Made by a program: the position numbers and the translations under genes. A stretch of 64,000 nucleotides of DNA, from NCBI RefSeq assembly GCF_000236805.1, contig NZ_AGFX01000031.1, positions 102,847 through 166,846 of the forward strand. Direction: 5' to 3'. The notes under the pieces are model-generated. The model was not told the DNA's origin, searched no databases, and saw only the letters and a program-made list of their open reading frames with translations. This document shows, one piece after another, positions 34,799 through 43,405 of the stretch (within the stretch, counting starts at the first letter, position 1; each line of letters starts with the position of its first letter). This DNA comes from Paenibacillus peoriae KCTC 3763 (GTDB taxonomy: Bacteria; Bacillota; Bacilli; Paenibacillales; Paenibacillaceae).

Positions 34799-35308
34799 TC
34801 ATGTATTGAAAAACTGACTTATATTCCCTCGTACGGGATGTGTCTGTTCCCTGTAATCCCCATTCGTATAACGATCAATCACCTTGCGCCAAAAGGATTG
34901 TGCCGGTCTATTTGTGCTCATCTGTGTCACCTTCCAACGCCCGGCAAAACGTCCAAACAGCTCATGAGCTGCCCAGGTTCCGACGCCGTTATGCCGATAA
35001 GGGCGAAGCACAAAAAACTCGGCCATATAGTAGTCAGCCTCCCGATTGCTGGACATTCGATCAACCAGCGCGAAGCCCACAGGAATATTCTGTCTCCATA
35101 TTAAAAAAGGCAACTTCTGTTCGCCACTCGTCCAGTATTGATACAAATCCGGGTAAGCCGGGAATGTACCTTTCTCAGTAACATCAATTCGAAGATAGGC
35201 TGTAAAATCATACAAATAAAATTGCATGAGCTGCACAACAATGTCCTTCTGCGACTCTGGTACACTTTTGATGGACAGCTTAAGTTCCGATTTGATATTA
35301 TACCCCAT
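34799..35308 (-). CDS. GNAT family N-acetyltransferase
   Basis: 169-residue protein with a GNAT fold. The acetyl-CoA loop is AEFFVLRPYRHNGVGTWAAH, with the Arg-x-x-Gly-x-Gly/Ala type motif as RHNGVGTWA. FLIWRQNIPVGFALV is the preceding beta region. It acetylates an unknown amine. It is divergent from xerS with a 114-bp shared spacer. Confidence 0.8.
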   Translation of the reverse strand: MGYNIKSELKLSIKSVPESQKDIVVQLMQFYLYDFTAYLRIDVTEKGTFPAYPDLYQYWTSGEQKLPFLIWRQNIPVGFALVDRMSSNREADYYMAEFFVLRPYRHNGVGTWAAHELFGRFAGRWKVTQMSTNRPAQSFWRKVIDRYTNGDYREQTHPVRGNISQFFNT

Positions 35309-35375
35309 ACTTTCACCCCTCTTGGCGGTTCCGTGCGTTCTTTACTTGGATTACATCCCATCCAGTCCTGTTCAA

Positions 35376-35393
35376 AATATGTTAAAATACATA
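35376..35393. promoter_or_regulatory. inverted repeat before xerS
   Basis: ATATGT and ACATAT flank six bases just upstream of xerS, in its probable promoter. It could be an operator, or part of a XerS-type dif site, as these lie next to xerS in streptococci. The match is short. Confidence 0.3.
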
Positions 35394-35422
35394 TATATTA
35401 TGACCGGACGAGGTGGAACCCA

Positions 35423-36523
35423 ATGAATATACAAAAGATCATCGACCGGCGCAAACTGGATGAAAAAATGCCGGATCTACCATGGTACGTACAGCAATTT
35501 ATGGATTATAAGCTTCCCGACCTATCTCCCTCTACCCTGCTGGAATATGTACGGGATTATGAAGTTTTTTTTTCATGGCTTCGCTCGGAAGGCTTGTCTG
35601 TTGGAGAAACGAACGCCCAAGTTACGCTGGAAGAATTGGAGACACTTCATATGGACAGCATTACAGGTTTTCGTTTGTTCCTGTCCACTAAGCGTGAAGG
35701 CTCCAACTCCCGCATTACGATTTCACGCAAGCTTTCGTCTCTCCGTTCCCTCTTTCATTATTTAAGTCAGATCGCTGAGGATGAAAATTTTTATCCGTTG
35801 CTCAAACGCAACATTATGGCCAAGGTGGAAATCAAGCGCATACATAAACCCAAGGATACAGCCGCCAAGCTCAAGGGAAAAATATTGGAAGAGGAAGAGT
35901 TGCTTGAATTTATCGGCTATATTTACGAAGGCTATGGACATGATTTGGCCGACAACAAGCAGGCGCTTTACTCCTATGAGCTAAATAAGGAGCGGGATGC
36001 CTGTATTGCCAGTCTCATTCTGAACTCGGGTCTGCGCGTGTCCGAGATCGTCAACCTGAACATGGACGATCTGGATCTAAACAATAAATTACTATACGTG
36101 TACCGCAAAGGAAATAACGATGAAACGTTTAAAACACCGGTGTATTTCCGCGAGCAGTCCAAGGATGATCTTGTACTCTATTTGTCACTAAGACATACCC
36201 GTTACCGTGCTCCAAAAAAAGAAAAAGCTCTCTTTGTAGCACGACCCAACGGCAGCACGGAGGGCAAACGAATGACCAAAAGAGCGATTCAGGCGATGAT
36301 CATCAAGTACGCCAAACGGTTCGGCAAGCCTTACCTGACCGTTCACAAGCTCCGCCATTCGTTTGCCACCGACTATTATTTGCAAAATGATATCTATAAA
36401 ACGAAGGAACAGCTTGGGCACGCTTCGACAGAAACAACTGAAGTCTATGCCCACCTAACCGACAAAACCATGTCCCAAGCGATTGAACGGCGGCTGGAGC
36501 CCCAAGCTGAATCTTCCGATTGA
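35423..36523 (+). CDS. xerS: XerS-type tyrosine recombinase
   Basis: 366-residue single-component chromosome-dimer recombinase related to streptococcal/lactococcal XerS. Its N-terminus (KMPDLPWYVQQFMDYKLPDL), with the MPWYV-type signature, is longer than in XerC/D. The catalytic residues are complete: Arg in NSGLRVSEIVNL, Lys in YRKGNN, HKLRHSFATDYY, GHASTETTEVYAHL. ATG 35423 has GAGGTGG upstream; longer in-frame starts cross the promoter region and are rejected. XerS normally acts at a dif site near its own gene; the inverted repeat at 35376-35393 is a candidate. Confidence 0.85.
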   Translation: MNIQKIIDRRKLDEKMPDLPWYVQQFMDYKLPDLSPSTLLEYVRDYEVFFSWLRSEGLSVGETNAQVTLEELETLHMDSITGFRLFLSTKREGSNSRITISRKLSSLRSLFHYLSQIAEDENFYPLLKRNIMAKVEIKRIHKPKDTAAKLKGKILEEEELLEFIGYIYEGYGHDLADNKQALYSYELNKERDACIASLILNSGLRVSEIVNLNMDDLDLNNKLLYVYRKGNNDETFKTPVYFREQSKDDLVLYLSLRHTRYRAPKKEKALFVARPNGSTEGKRMTKRAIQAMIIKYAKRFGKPYLTVHKLRHSFATDYYLQNDIYKTKEQLGHASTETTEVYAHLTDKTMSQAIERRLEPQAESSD

Positions 36524-36527
36524 TATC

Positions 36528-37076
36528 TCAGTTTCGTTCATCCGGTACATCATCACTTTGCTGCTGAATCTGACCAATTAGCCAGCGACCTGCCTGGTCG
36601 TTGGCATCGGCAGCAAATATTTGTATCGTTTTGTCCGAATAATGACCTTGAGCCCATTCCATTTGGTGTTTCCAAACCGCTATTCCCTGTACATTTGACA
36701 GCGTAGCGACAAGATGGGCATCTGTTGATTCACGTATCATGACGAGCTTGGGGTAATGCTCCTGTTTAAAGCCTTCAAGCAATACACAGTCATAGGCCTG
36801 AAAATGCCGAATCAGTCCGCTGATAGGTCGACTCTGCTCTTCTAAAATGGCTGTTCTTCCAGCAGAAACAATAGCCACGCCTTCGGCGCCCGCTTGCCGA
36901 TGCTTGTATGTATCTGTCCCCTCATGATCCATCTCAAACTCATGCCCATCATGCTTGACCACTGCCACACGTAACCCGGACTCCCGCAAATAACGAATCA
37001 ACCCTCCGAGGAAGGTCGTTTTCCCCGTATTTTTGTAGCCGACGATCTGACACACATACGGCTGCTTCGTATTCAC
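36528..37076 (-). CDS. mobB: MobB, molybdopterin-guanine dinucleotide biosynthesis adaptor
   Basis: 182-residue P-loop GTP-binding protein (GYKNTGKTTFLGGLIRYL at residues 13-30) with the switch region VVKHDGHEFEMDHEGTDTYKH. It assists MobA in attaching GMP to molybdopterin. The start codon is GTG at 37076, overlapping the moeA stop by 4 bp, so the two are translationally coupled. Its stop lies 4 bp from the end of the convergent xerS, without a clear terminator between. Confidence 0.9.
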   Translation of the reverse strand: MNTKQPYVCQIVGYKNTGKTTFLGGLIRYLRESGLRVAVVKHDGHEFEMDHEGTDTYKHRQAGAEGVAIVSAGRTAILEEQSRPISGLIRHFQAYDCVLLEGFKQEHYPKLVMIRESTDAHLVATLSNVQGIAVWKHQMEWAQGHYSDKTIQIFAADANDQAGRWLIGQIQQQSDDVPDERN

Positions 37077-38350
37077 GTTATCTGCCCGCCTTGGAGTACC
37101 AGTACACGCACCTCTTCTCCAGCACGCAAGCCTTCTGTTGTTGGAGGAACCACGATCAGACAGTCACTGTCCTTTATCGTCACCATAACACTGGATTCAT
37201 CCGCTCGCGCAGGAATGGCATACACTTGACCGTCGCGTATTTCAAAAGAGCTGCGTACAAAACGGGTAAAATTGTTCACTTTCGTATAATCTGCGCCCAG
37301 CCGTACCGTCAAGGTTGGCAAATACGGTTGCTCCGAAGACAACATCATTTGAATGGTAGGCCGCACAAACAGCTCGCAGCCTACAAAGCATGCACCGGGA
37401 TTGCCCGAAAGCGCAAATAACAGCTTACCGTCGATTACCGCGGCTGTTGTCACACTGCCCGGACGCATCGTGACCTTGTTGAACAGCATATCTACGTCCT
37501 CCTGACGTACCAGGTCACCCATAATATCATAATCCCCTACCGATACGCCACCGCTCGTAACAACGATATCATAGCCTGCGATTGCTTCACGTACAGAAGC
37601 ACGGGCCAGATCAAGGTCATCATGAATGGCTTGCAGGATGAAGGGTTCTCCTCCTGCCTCCCTGATTTGAGACGCCAGCATATATGTATTACTGTTTCGA
37701 ATTTTTCCCGGTTGTAACGGTTCATCCACCGCAAGCAATTCCGAGCCTGTAGAAAAAACAGCCACCCGTGGCTTCCTGTAGACAGGCACCCGATGAACAC
37801 CAAAGGTAGCCAAAACCGAAATGTGTCCCGGCCCCAGACAAGTCCCTTTACTGAGCAGGAGCTGACCTTCCTGAATCTCATGACCAATCTGCGTTACATT
37901 TTTGCCGATCTCCACACGCTTCTTCAAGCCGACGTAGGTCTGTCCATCTTCCTCGCGCAGCTGTGTTGCCTCCAGCATGACAACGGTGTCGGCTCCTTCT
38001 GGTAATTGTGCCCCCGTCATAATGCGGGCCGCCAATCCCGTCTCTACCCGCTTGTCCGATACGGAACCGCATGGAATCTCGTCCACGACGCGCAGCCAAA
38101 TCTCCTGACCAGACGAGCAGGCTTCGGTGTCTGAGCCCAGAATTGCATAACCGTCCATACCAGAGCGACGAAAACGAGGATACGGATGTGGTGCAGTCAA
38201 GTCCATCGCTAAATATCGTCCATGTGCCTGCTCCAGCCCTACTTCCTCCCGTTCTCCCTGTTTGACATGACCAGCGATTCTGCTTTGTGCCTCATCCACC
38301 TGAATCGCTTTACGCTGGAATTTTCCCGAGTTTAATGATGACTGTTTCAT
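37073..38350 (-). CDS. moeA: MoeA, molybdopterin molybdenumtransferase
   Basis: 425-residue enzyme that inserts molybdate into adenylated molybdopterin. Domain landmarks: RYLAMDLTAPHPYPRFRRSG (domain I), IMTGAQLPEGADTVVMLE, VFSTGSELL, the MoCF-binding motif VVTSGGVSVGDYD, and PGSVTTAAVIDGKLLFALSG followed by NPGACFVG. GGAG 8 nt before ATG 38350 decides the start over an extension that runs into the DUF4247 gene. It forms a two-gene operon with mobB for maturation of molybdoenzymes such as nitrate reductase, which are not in this window. Confidence 0.92.
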   Translation of the reverse strand: MKQSSLNSGKFQRKAIQVDEAQSRIAGHVKQGEREEVGLEQAHGRYLAMDLTAPHPYPRFRRSGMDGYAILGSDTEACSSGQEIWLRVVDEIPCGSVSDKRVETGLAARIMTGAQLPEGADTVVMLEATQLREEDGQTYVGLKKRVEIGKNVTQIGHEIQEGQLLLSKGTCLGPGHISVLATFGVHRVPVYRKPRVAVFSTGSELLAVDEPLQPGKIRNSNTYMLASQIREAGGEPFILQAIHDDLDLARASVREAIAGYDIVVTSGGVSVGDYDIMGDLVRQEDVDMLFNKVTMRPGSVTTAAVIDGKLLFALSGNPGACFVGCELFVRPTIQMMLSSEQPYLPTLTVRLGADYTKVNNFTRFVRSSFEIRDGQVYAIPARADESSVMVTIKDSDCLIVVPPTTEGLRAGEEVRVLVLQGGQIT

Positions 38351-38432
38351 AATGTCACTCCGTTCTTCTAAAGTTTCTCCTTCTGTTATAACTCTAAAAC
38401 CGATTTCTGGCAAATCTGCTTCCTGATATAAA

Positions 38433-38466
38433 ATAAAAAAACAGCCCGGAGTCTTCTTCCCGAGCT
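38433..38466 (-). terminator. terminator of the pspA/DUF4247 cluster
   Basis: AGCTCGG/CCGGGCT stem on the minus strand followed by a run of seven T. It separates the DUF4247 gene from moeA. Confidence 0.75.
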
Positions 38467-38484
38467 GCTTGGGCTGCATGACCA

Positions 38485-39240
38485 TCATCGTCGACTTCGT
38501 CGACTGATCTTGCCTGAGCCACTACGTGTTTTAGGCTTGCTGTAAGATTTGCGCGGCGAGCCAAATATGCTGGAACCGCTGCTACCCTGATCACGTGAAA
38601 TCGAGCCTCTGCTTGGTGAACTGCTGCTGGAGCCTCTGTCAAACAAGCTTCCGCCTGATCCAACCGTGGAGTCTGATCCCTTCCCACGACGAGTTACTGA
38701 ACCTTTCCGCTCCACTGTAATAGGAGGAATGGCTTTCTTTTCCTGCACCGTAGGAGCACGATATTGTCCCTGAGAAGGCCGGTATACATCTCTGCTTGAG
38801 TAGCCCCGGTAAGAACCTGAGCCACGCAACGAATCAAAGAGAGCATCCAGCACAGTTGCAGTTAAGTATCCCTTGAGAAAGCTGGAACTGTAATTTTGTT
38901 CAACATACTTTTTACTGTCGACTTCAATTAGCGTATCTTCCTTCTTGGCGGGGTCTTGCTGCAAATGGTACCATTCATCGCTATATACCAGAAACATCCG
39001 CTCATTGCTCTGCGGCGACATTTGCTCCGGTGTTCGCTGCTCTTTCAATTCCTCCGCTACTTCCGGAACCGTTTTGCCAGCGGCCCGGTACACATAAGAG
39101 GTCGAGTTTCCGCTACCACTTACTGATTCCAGCGGGTACGTATCTTTTACATTTGGCGCACCGCAGCCGCTTAACACGGATACGAACAGGCTCAGCGCCA
39201 CAATGACCTTTAATGCATACTGCCAGGTGCGTTTGCTCAT
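38485..39240 (-). CDS. DUF4247 lipoprotein
   Basis: 251-residue exported lipoprotein with lipobox LSGC near residues 23-26. The DUF4247 core (SYVYRAAGKTVPEVAEELKE, MFLVYSDEWYHLQQDP, YVEQNYSSSFLKGYLT) is followed by a low-complexity Ser/Gly/Arg-rich tail of about 80 residues ending in many basic residues. It is the last gene of the PspA cluster and probably envelope-associated. The biochemical role of the family is unknown. Confidence 0.8.
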   Translation of the reverse strand: MSKRTWQYALKVIVALSLFVSVLSGCGAPNVKDTYPLESVSGSGNSTSYVYRAAGKTVPEVAEELKEQRTPEQMSPQSNERMFLVYSDEWYHLQQDPAKKEDTLIEVDSKKYVEQNYSSSFLKGYLTATVLDALFDSLRGSGSYRGYSSRDVYRPSQGQYRAPTVQEKKAIPPITVERKGSVTRRGKGSDSTVGSGGSLFDRGSSSSSPSRGSISRDQGSSGSSIFGSPRKSYSKPKTRSGSGKISRRSRR

Positions 39241-39253
39241 GTGTAACCCTCTC

Positions 39254-39760
39254 CTAGCTTGCCCGAATAACCTTGACGTCTCCGGTAATCACTTCTTCAC
39301 CTTCATAAAGCATAAAGCGACCGTCCTGCCACTCTACCCGCAACAGATGATAGTCATCCGACTGGTATTGCCAAACATGCTGTTCTCCACCCTGTCGGAA
39401 AGGCGCACGTCCCATAACCGTAACATGCCCAAAATATTGCTCCTCCAAATGATACGTCGTATCATCCAATTCCAAAATAGTCGGCACTTCCTCCGGGTTG
39501 TCCAACCTGCCATCGATAGCCTGATATAGTCCAAATTGAAGTGTTTCCCGTTCCTCAATATGAAGGTAGCTGACTTGATTACCATCCTGAAGCGTCAAAA
39601 CAACGGCATTCCGGGCACGATTATGTACCCGGCCTACCACTTCATAGGTGACAAGCGACACTTCACAGATATCACCCGGATTTAAGTGAAGCATACTCTT
39701 CTCCGCTTTTGGAGGCTCAGGCTTGGCAAACAGATTTGAAATTCGTTTCCACACACCCAT
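39254..39760 (-). CDS. DUF4178 protein
   Basis: 168-residue cytoplasmic protein of the DUF4178 family. NPGDICEVSLVTYEVVGRVH and YLHIEERETLQFGLYQAIDG are beta-rich segments typical of it. AGGAGAAG precedes ATG 39760. It lies between the DUF350 and DUF4247 genes in the same cluster. No catalytic motif is seen. Confidence 0.8.
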   Translation of the reverse strand: MGVWKRISNLFAKPEPPKAEKSMLHLNPGDICEVSLVTYEVVGRVHNRARNAVVLTLQDGNQVSYLHIEERETLQFGLYQAIDGRLDNPEEVPTILELDDTTYHLEEQYFGHVTVMGRAPFRQGGEQHVWQYQSDDYHLLRVEWQDGRFMLYEGEEVITGDVKVIRAS

Positions 39761-39785
39761 GATAACTTCTCCTGCCTTTCTTAGC

Positions 39786-40193
39786 CTAGAAGCACGCTGT
39801 AATAATCAAGGCGCCAACCAGATGCAACGTCCCTGAAAACAGACCAAAACCAATTTTGCCTTCCTGTGTACCTTTATCCAGATCAAACTGCGCCCAGTAC
39901 CGCAACAGTAAACGTACAATAATTTCCAAAATAAACAGAATGACAAAGGCAATGACCGAGTACACAAGCGCCTCTAGCAAATTGTTAGCTGTAGCAATGG
40001 AACCTGACAAAATGTACCCCTGTGCAATCAGCTTCATAATCATTCGTACCGTTACGGCCATATTACCGGCTTTCACTTCGGCAAAATCCTTATACTTCGT
40101 AAATAAAGAGTCGACATACATCAATACGAACAGCAAAACTGCACCCGCGCCAGTCCATACCAGCATCGCCTTCATCGTTTCTAAAAAATGCAT
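39786..40193 (-). CDS. DUF350 membrane protein
   Basis: 135-residue integral membrane protein with four hydrophobic segments (near residues 10-28, 45-65, 75-93 and 115-133). It has the DUF350 pattern (ELVKAG..A.A, LLEALVYSVIAFVILF). It probably works with PspA and DUF4178 at the membrane. GGAGGATG precedes its ATG. Confidence 0.8.
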   Translation of the reverse strand: MHFLETMKAMLVWTGAGAVLLFVLMYVDSLFTKYKDFAEVKAGNMAVTVRMIMKLIAQGYILSGSIATANNLLEALVYSVIAFVILFILEIIVRLLLRYWAQFDLDKGTQEGKIGFGLFSGTLHLVGALIITACF

Positions 40194-40257
40194 TTCATCC
40201 CATCCTCCACATCTTCTTGACCTTCTTTTATGTTGGTTTACGCCTCCAGGCAGGGAA

Positions 40258-40288
40258 AAGCGAAGGAGAAAACGTTTCTCCTTCGCTT
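40258..40288 (-). terminator. hairpin between pspA and the DUF350 gene
   Basis: AAGCGAAGGAGAAA pairs perfectly over 14 bp with TTTCTCCTTCGCTT. The downstream T run is weak (TTTTCCC), so it may be a partial terminator that lowers expression after pspA. Confidence 0.6.
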
Positions 40289-40322
40289 CCTAACGATTAC
40301 GCTGATGGCAATGCTTACCTTC

Positions 40323-40991
40323 TTATTTATTTTCGTATTGCTTCAACAAAGCAGCAAGCTCGTCATCCACGGCGCTTTTCTTATCGAGCTCCTTAAACTC
40401 CTCATCCAGCGATTTTTCCTTGGAGGACATTTCGTTGCTCGCTTCAGCACGTGCTTCTGCTTGCAGCATTTTTTCTTCCATACGCTTCAATCCGGCAGTT
40501 GCCGTATCTGAGCTAAAACCGTTCATTGCTTTGTTAATTTCAGTTTGCGCTTTAGCTGCGTTATAACGGGCAACCAGTGTCTCACGCTTGTTCTTCATTT
40601 CTGTCAGCTGTCTGCGCATTTCATCCAGCTTGCCACGCAGGTTATCGGCCGCGGCTTTGTTCTGCTCATAACCAGCCTTGAACTCGTTCATTTTTTGCTC
40701 GGCAGATTTCTTTTCTTCCAATGCGCGACGGGCCAGATCCACATTTTGTGCTTTCGCCGCGGTATGAGCCTGCTCTTCGCGTTTTTTCACCAAGGCGGCT
40801 TGCTCTTCATATTGCTGCTTGAATCTCTTCTCAATAGCAATTTGAGCGGCTACCGCTTTCTCCGCATCTTCCAGATCCTCTTGCATATCACGAATGTATT
40901 GATCCGTCATTTTGACTGGATCTTCTGCTTTGTCGATAATCGCGTTAATGTTGGACATCGTAAGATCTCTTAATCGTTTGAAAATAGACAT
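40323..40991 (-). CDS. pspA: PspA/IM30 phage-shock protein
   Basis: 222-residue, almost fully alpha-helical coiled-coil protein of the PspA/Vipp1 (ESCRT-III-like) family. The N-terminal amphipathic helix is SIFKRLRDLTMSNINAIID, then EDPVKMTDQYIRDMQEDLED and long heptad regions. It binds stressed membranes and oligomerises. It is the first gene of the four-gene cluster (pspA, DUF350, DUF4178, DUF4247). AGGAGG precedes the ATG. Confidence 0.92.
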   Translation of the reverse strand: MSIFKRLRDLTMSNINAIIDKAEDPVKMTDQYIRDMQEDLEDAEKAVAAQIAIEKRFKQQYEEQAALVKKREEQAHTAAKAQNVDLARRALEEKKSAEQKMNEFKAGYEQNKAAADNLRGKLDEMRRQLTEMKNKRETLVARYNAAKAQTEINKAMNGFSSDTATAGLKRMEEKMLQAEARAEASNEMSSKEKSLDEEFKELDKKSAVDDELAALLKQYENK

Positions 40992-41077
40992 GTGAAGTTC
41001 CTCCTAGAGTTGAATGCTTAAATTTTAAGCTCTGTACACATGTTTACGCAAGTTTTGCATGAGGGTTTCAAAAAAAT

Positions 41078-42100
41078 CTAAAAGCCGCGCAGGTAAGGCT
41101 CGGGAATATCCGCTTGTACTTTCAACGCCCGCGATGCATGCAGCGCCCAATAGGGATCACGCAACATGGCACGACCTATCGCTACCAAATCCGCCTCTTT
41201 CTGCCGAATAACCCGGCTGGCATCCTCATAATCATCCAGTAAGCCGACAGCAATTACGGGCACATTCAGCTTTTCCCGGATGTGATGGGCCAAATCCACC
41301 TGATAGCCAGCACGCGCAGACGGGCCTCCGCCCGAACCAATCGGCCCCTCGCCACCGGAAGAAATATGAAAAATATCCACACCTGCATCGCGATAGCGTT
41401 CCCCTATGCCTGATATGTATTCCACATCATAACCGTCCTCGACATATTCTTTGGCAGATATCCGCATGATCACAGGCATTTCAGCAGGAACAGCCTCTTT
41501 AACAGCACGTACAACCTCAACACCAAACAGAGACAAATCCTGTCCATACTCATCTTCTCTGGTATTGGTTATAGGGGAATGAAATTGATGGATCAGATAA
41601 CCATGAGCGCCATGAATCTCAACCGTGTCAAAACCGGCCTCCACTGCGCGACGTGCACCTTCTTTGTAAGCTTGAACCAGTTCCCTGGCTTCAGCTGTTG
41701 TCAAGGCGTGCGGTACTTTAAAGCGCTCACTAAAGGGAATCGAGGACGGAGCCACAGGCTGTTCAGCATCTTCAGCCTTACGACCAGCATGGCCTAATTG
41801 AATTCCAATTTTGGCACCGTATTTGTGAGCTTCCTCCACAATTTTACGATATGCAGGAATATGGTCGTCACTCCAAATGCCCAAATCACGATCCGTAATG
41901 CGTCCATCCGGGTGAACCGCTGTCATTTCCACAATAATGAGTCCAGTGCCGCCTACCGCCCGGCTAACGTAATGGACATGATGCCAATCCGTTGGCTTCC
42001 CGTCCTTGGCCTCTACGCTGTATTGGCACATCGGGGGCATAACAATCCGATTTTTTAAAGCCAGCCCCTTTAATTGATAAGAAGTAAACAAGTCGGTCAC
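41078..42100 (-). CDS. namA: NamA/YqjM-like ene-reductase
   Basis: 340-residue old-yellow-enzyme protein (FMN TIM barrel) of the YqjM class. NRIVMPPMCQYS holds the redox-tuning Cys, HGAHGYLIHQFHSP the His pair and Tyr, and RISAKEYVEDGYD and AIGRAMLRDPYW the FMN phosphate region. It reduces activated C=C bonds with NADPH. GTG 42100 has AAGGATGG at proper spacing and gives the usual length of about 338; the longer in-frame option adds an unrelated 21 residues. Confidence 0.88.
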   Translation of the reverse strand: MTDLFTSYQLKGLALKNRIVMPPMCQYSVEAKDGKPTDWHHVHYVSRAVGGTGLIIVEMTAVHPDGRITDRDLGIWSDDHIPAYRKIVEEAHKYGAKIGIQLGHAGRKAEDAEQPVAPSSIPFSERFKVPHALTTAEARELVQAYKEGARRAVEAGFDTVEIHGAHGYLIHQFHSPITNTREDEYGQDLSLFGVEVVRAVKEAVPAEMPVIMRISAKEYVEDGYDVEYISGIGERYRDAGVDIFHISSGGEGPIGSGGGPSARAGYQVDLAHHIREKLNVPVIAVGLLDDYEDASRVIRQKEADLVAIGRAMLRDPYWALHASRALKVQADIPEPYLRGF

Positions 42101-42410
42101 TTTTATCCATCCTTCCTTCAATTCCATGTCTGTACAATTATGAATTGCATCTCCATTATACACCAGTTGTCACGGTATACCGAATCCGTTATCGGGCTAA
42201 AACCTGCTAAAATGCCGTTGTATTCGGTCAGGTTAAGAAAATATGTACGTTTAGCTTCGTCATCTTCACTCATATCCATCATCGTATGCTATCATCCCAT
42301 TGCATATGAGTCTAACTCGATTTAGCGGCATAATTTTAATAGGGCATGTGCATAATAGCTGAGAGCACCACTAGGTACCACGTACCACTGGACGGAAAGG
42401 GGGATTACAT
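42101..42410. other. intergenic, divergent promoters
   Basis: 310 bp between divergent genes. A perfect 10-bp palindrome CGGTATACCG at 42173-42182 may be an operator for namA. Nothing else is recognised. Confidence 0.35.
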
Positions 42411-43217
42411 ATGCCGTACAGAGGAGTGTTACCAAGTATGGCACTGTTACTAGCATTTTCGAGTTTTCCTGTTCACGCGGATGTGCCTCCCAGCATCGGA
42501 GCGTCCCATCCCAAGGAAGCGGTTGTTACTTCTTCTGTACATCAAAGTACAGACCGGACTGCTCCTACCTTAGGCATGCTGCGAAAAAAACATGCCGACA
42601 TTTTTAAAATGTGCGGCCCGCATACCCGCCAAATTGCCTTAACTTTTGATGATGTACCCGATTCCAGGTATACACCAAAGGTTTTGGATGTTTTGCAAGC
42701 GAACGGCATCAAGGCCACCTTTTTTATCGTAGGTCACCGCGCGGAGAAGCATCCGGGTATCATCCGCCGTATTATCCGTGAAGGTCATGCTATAGGGAAC
42801 CATTCTTATACCCATCCGGATTTCAGGAAGGCTACACCAGAACGCTTTCGCAATCAGATTACGAAAACAGAACGTATTTTACAAGCCAGCGCCGGTTTTC
42901 GTCCCAAGCTGATTCGTCCACCTTATGGCGAAATCACGGAGCCTCAAATCCAGTGGGCACGTCGCCATGGCTACATGATTGTCAATTGGAATGTAGACTC
43001 CCTCGACTGGAAGGGACTAAGTAAAACTCAAATCCAGCGCAATGTGGTCCCTGCTACCGGACCCGGCTCCATTATTTTAATGCACGCAGGTGGAGGTCAA
43101 AGCTCCAACCTGCAAGGCACAGTCCAGGCCCTTCCGGGTCTAATTCAATCCCTGAAGGCCAAGGGCTACAAATTCGTTACAGTTCCCCGGCTGCTCCACA
43201 CATCGGAACGGAAATAA
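42411..43217 (+). CDS. secreted polysaccharide deacetylase (NodB domain)
   Basis: 268-residue carbohydrate esterase family 4 protein. It has an N-terminal export signal (GVLPSMALLLAFSSFPVHA). NodB motifs are complete: motif 1 ALTFDDVPD with the catalytic Asp pair, motif 2 GNHSYTHPD with the metal His pair, motif 3 RPPYGE, motif 4 VDSLDW and motif 5 ILMHAGGG. It deacetylates peptidoglycan or chitin oligomers at the cell surface. AAAGGGGG precedes the ATG. A strong terminator follows. Confidence 0.9.
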   Translation: MPYRGVLPSMALLLAFSSFPVHADVPPSIGASHPKEAVVTSSVHQSTDRTAPTLGMLRKKHADIFKMCGPHTRQIALTFDDVPDSRYTPKVLDVLQANGIKATFFIVGHRAEKHPGIIRRIIREGHAIGNHSYTHPDFRKATPERFRNQITKTERILQASAGFRPKLIRPPYGEITEPQIQWARRHGYMIVNWNVDSLDWKGLSKTQIQRNVVPATGPGSIILMHAGGGQSSNLQGTVQALPGLIQSLKAKGYKFVTVPRLLHTSERK

Positions 43218-43256
43218 AGGGGTTGTTTAAGGAGCGAGCACCGAACTAGATCAACC

Positions 43257-43307
43257 AAAAAAGCTGTCCTGCCAGCAGATGCATTCTGCTCGTCAAGACA
43301 GCTTTTT
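43257..43307 (+). terminator. terminator after the deacetylase gene
   Basis: AAAAAAGCTGTC pairs with GACAGCTTTTT; inner CAGCAGA/TCTGCT pairs extend the hairpin. Confidence 0.85.
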
Positions 43308-43357
43308 ATATGTGTGGACCTGTTTTAAACCTGATCCCATTTACAATCTATGCATTA

Positions 43358-43385
43358 AGTTTACATAATATATATTATGTTTATT
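43358..43385. repeat. dif/Xer-like 11-6-11 site D
   Basis: Left arm AGTTTACATAA, spacer TATATA, right arm TTATGTTTATT. The reverse complement of the left arm (TTATGTAAACT) plus the TATATA spacer equals, as I remember it, the XerD half and spacer of B. subtilis dif; the other arm differs. It is intergenic, between a terminator and the stop of the LysM-3D gene. Confidence 0.5.
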
Positions 43386-43405
43386 CACTCTAGTTCTAGG
43401 CAATG

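Noticed and set aside
34785-34825. Third copy of the 40-bp AT-rich repeat
   Set aside because: Only the core resembles it, and it lies inside the coding end of the GNAT gene, so chance similarity is likely.
35381-35412. Possible dif-like site before xerS (TATATA then TTATG)
   Set aside because: The right half looks Xer-like, but the left half (GTTAAAATACA) lacks the CATAA end and is not complementary; only the smaller ATATGT/ACATAT repeat is reported.
37073-38488. Longer MoeA starting at 38488
   Set aside because: The extra 46 residues overlap a terminator and the DUF4247 gene end and have no ribosome binding site.
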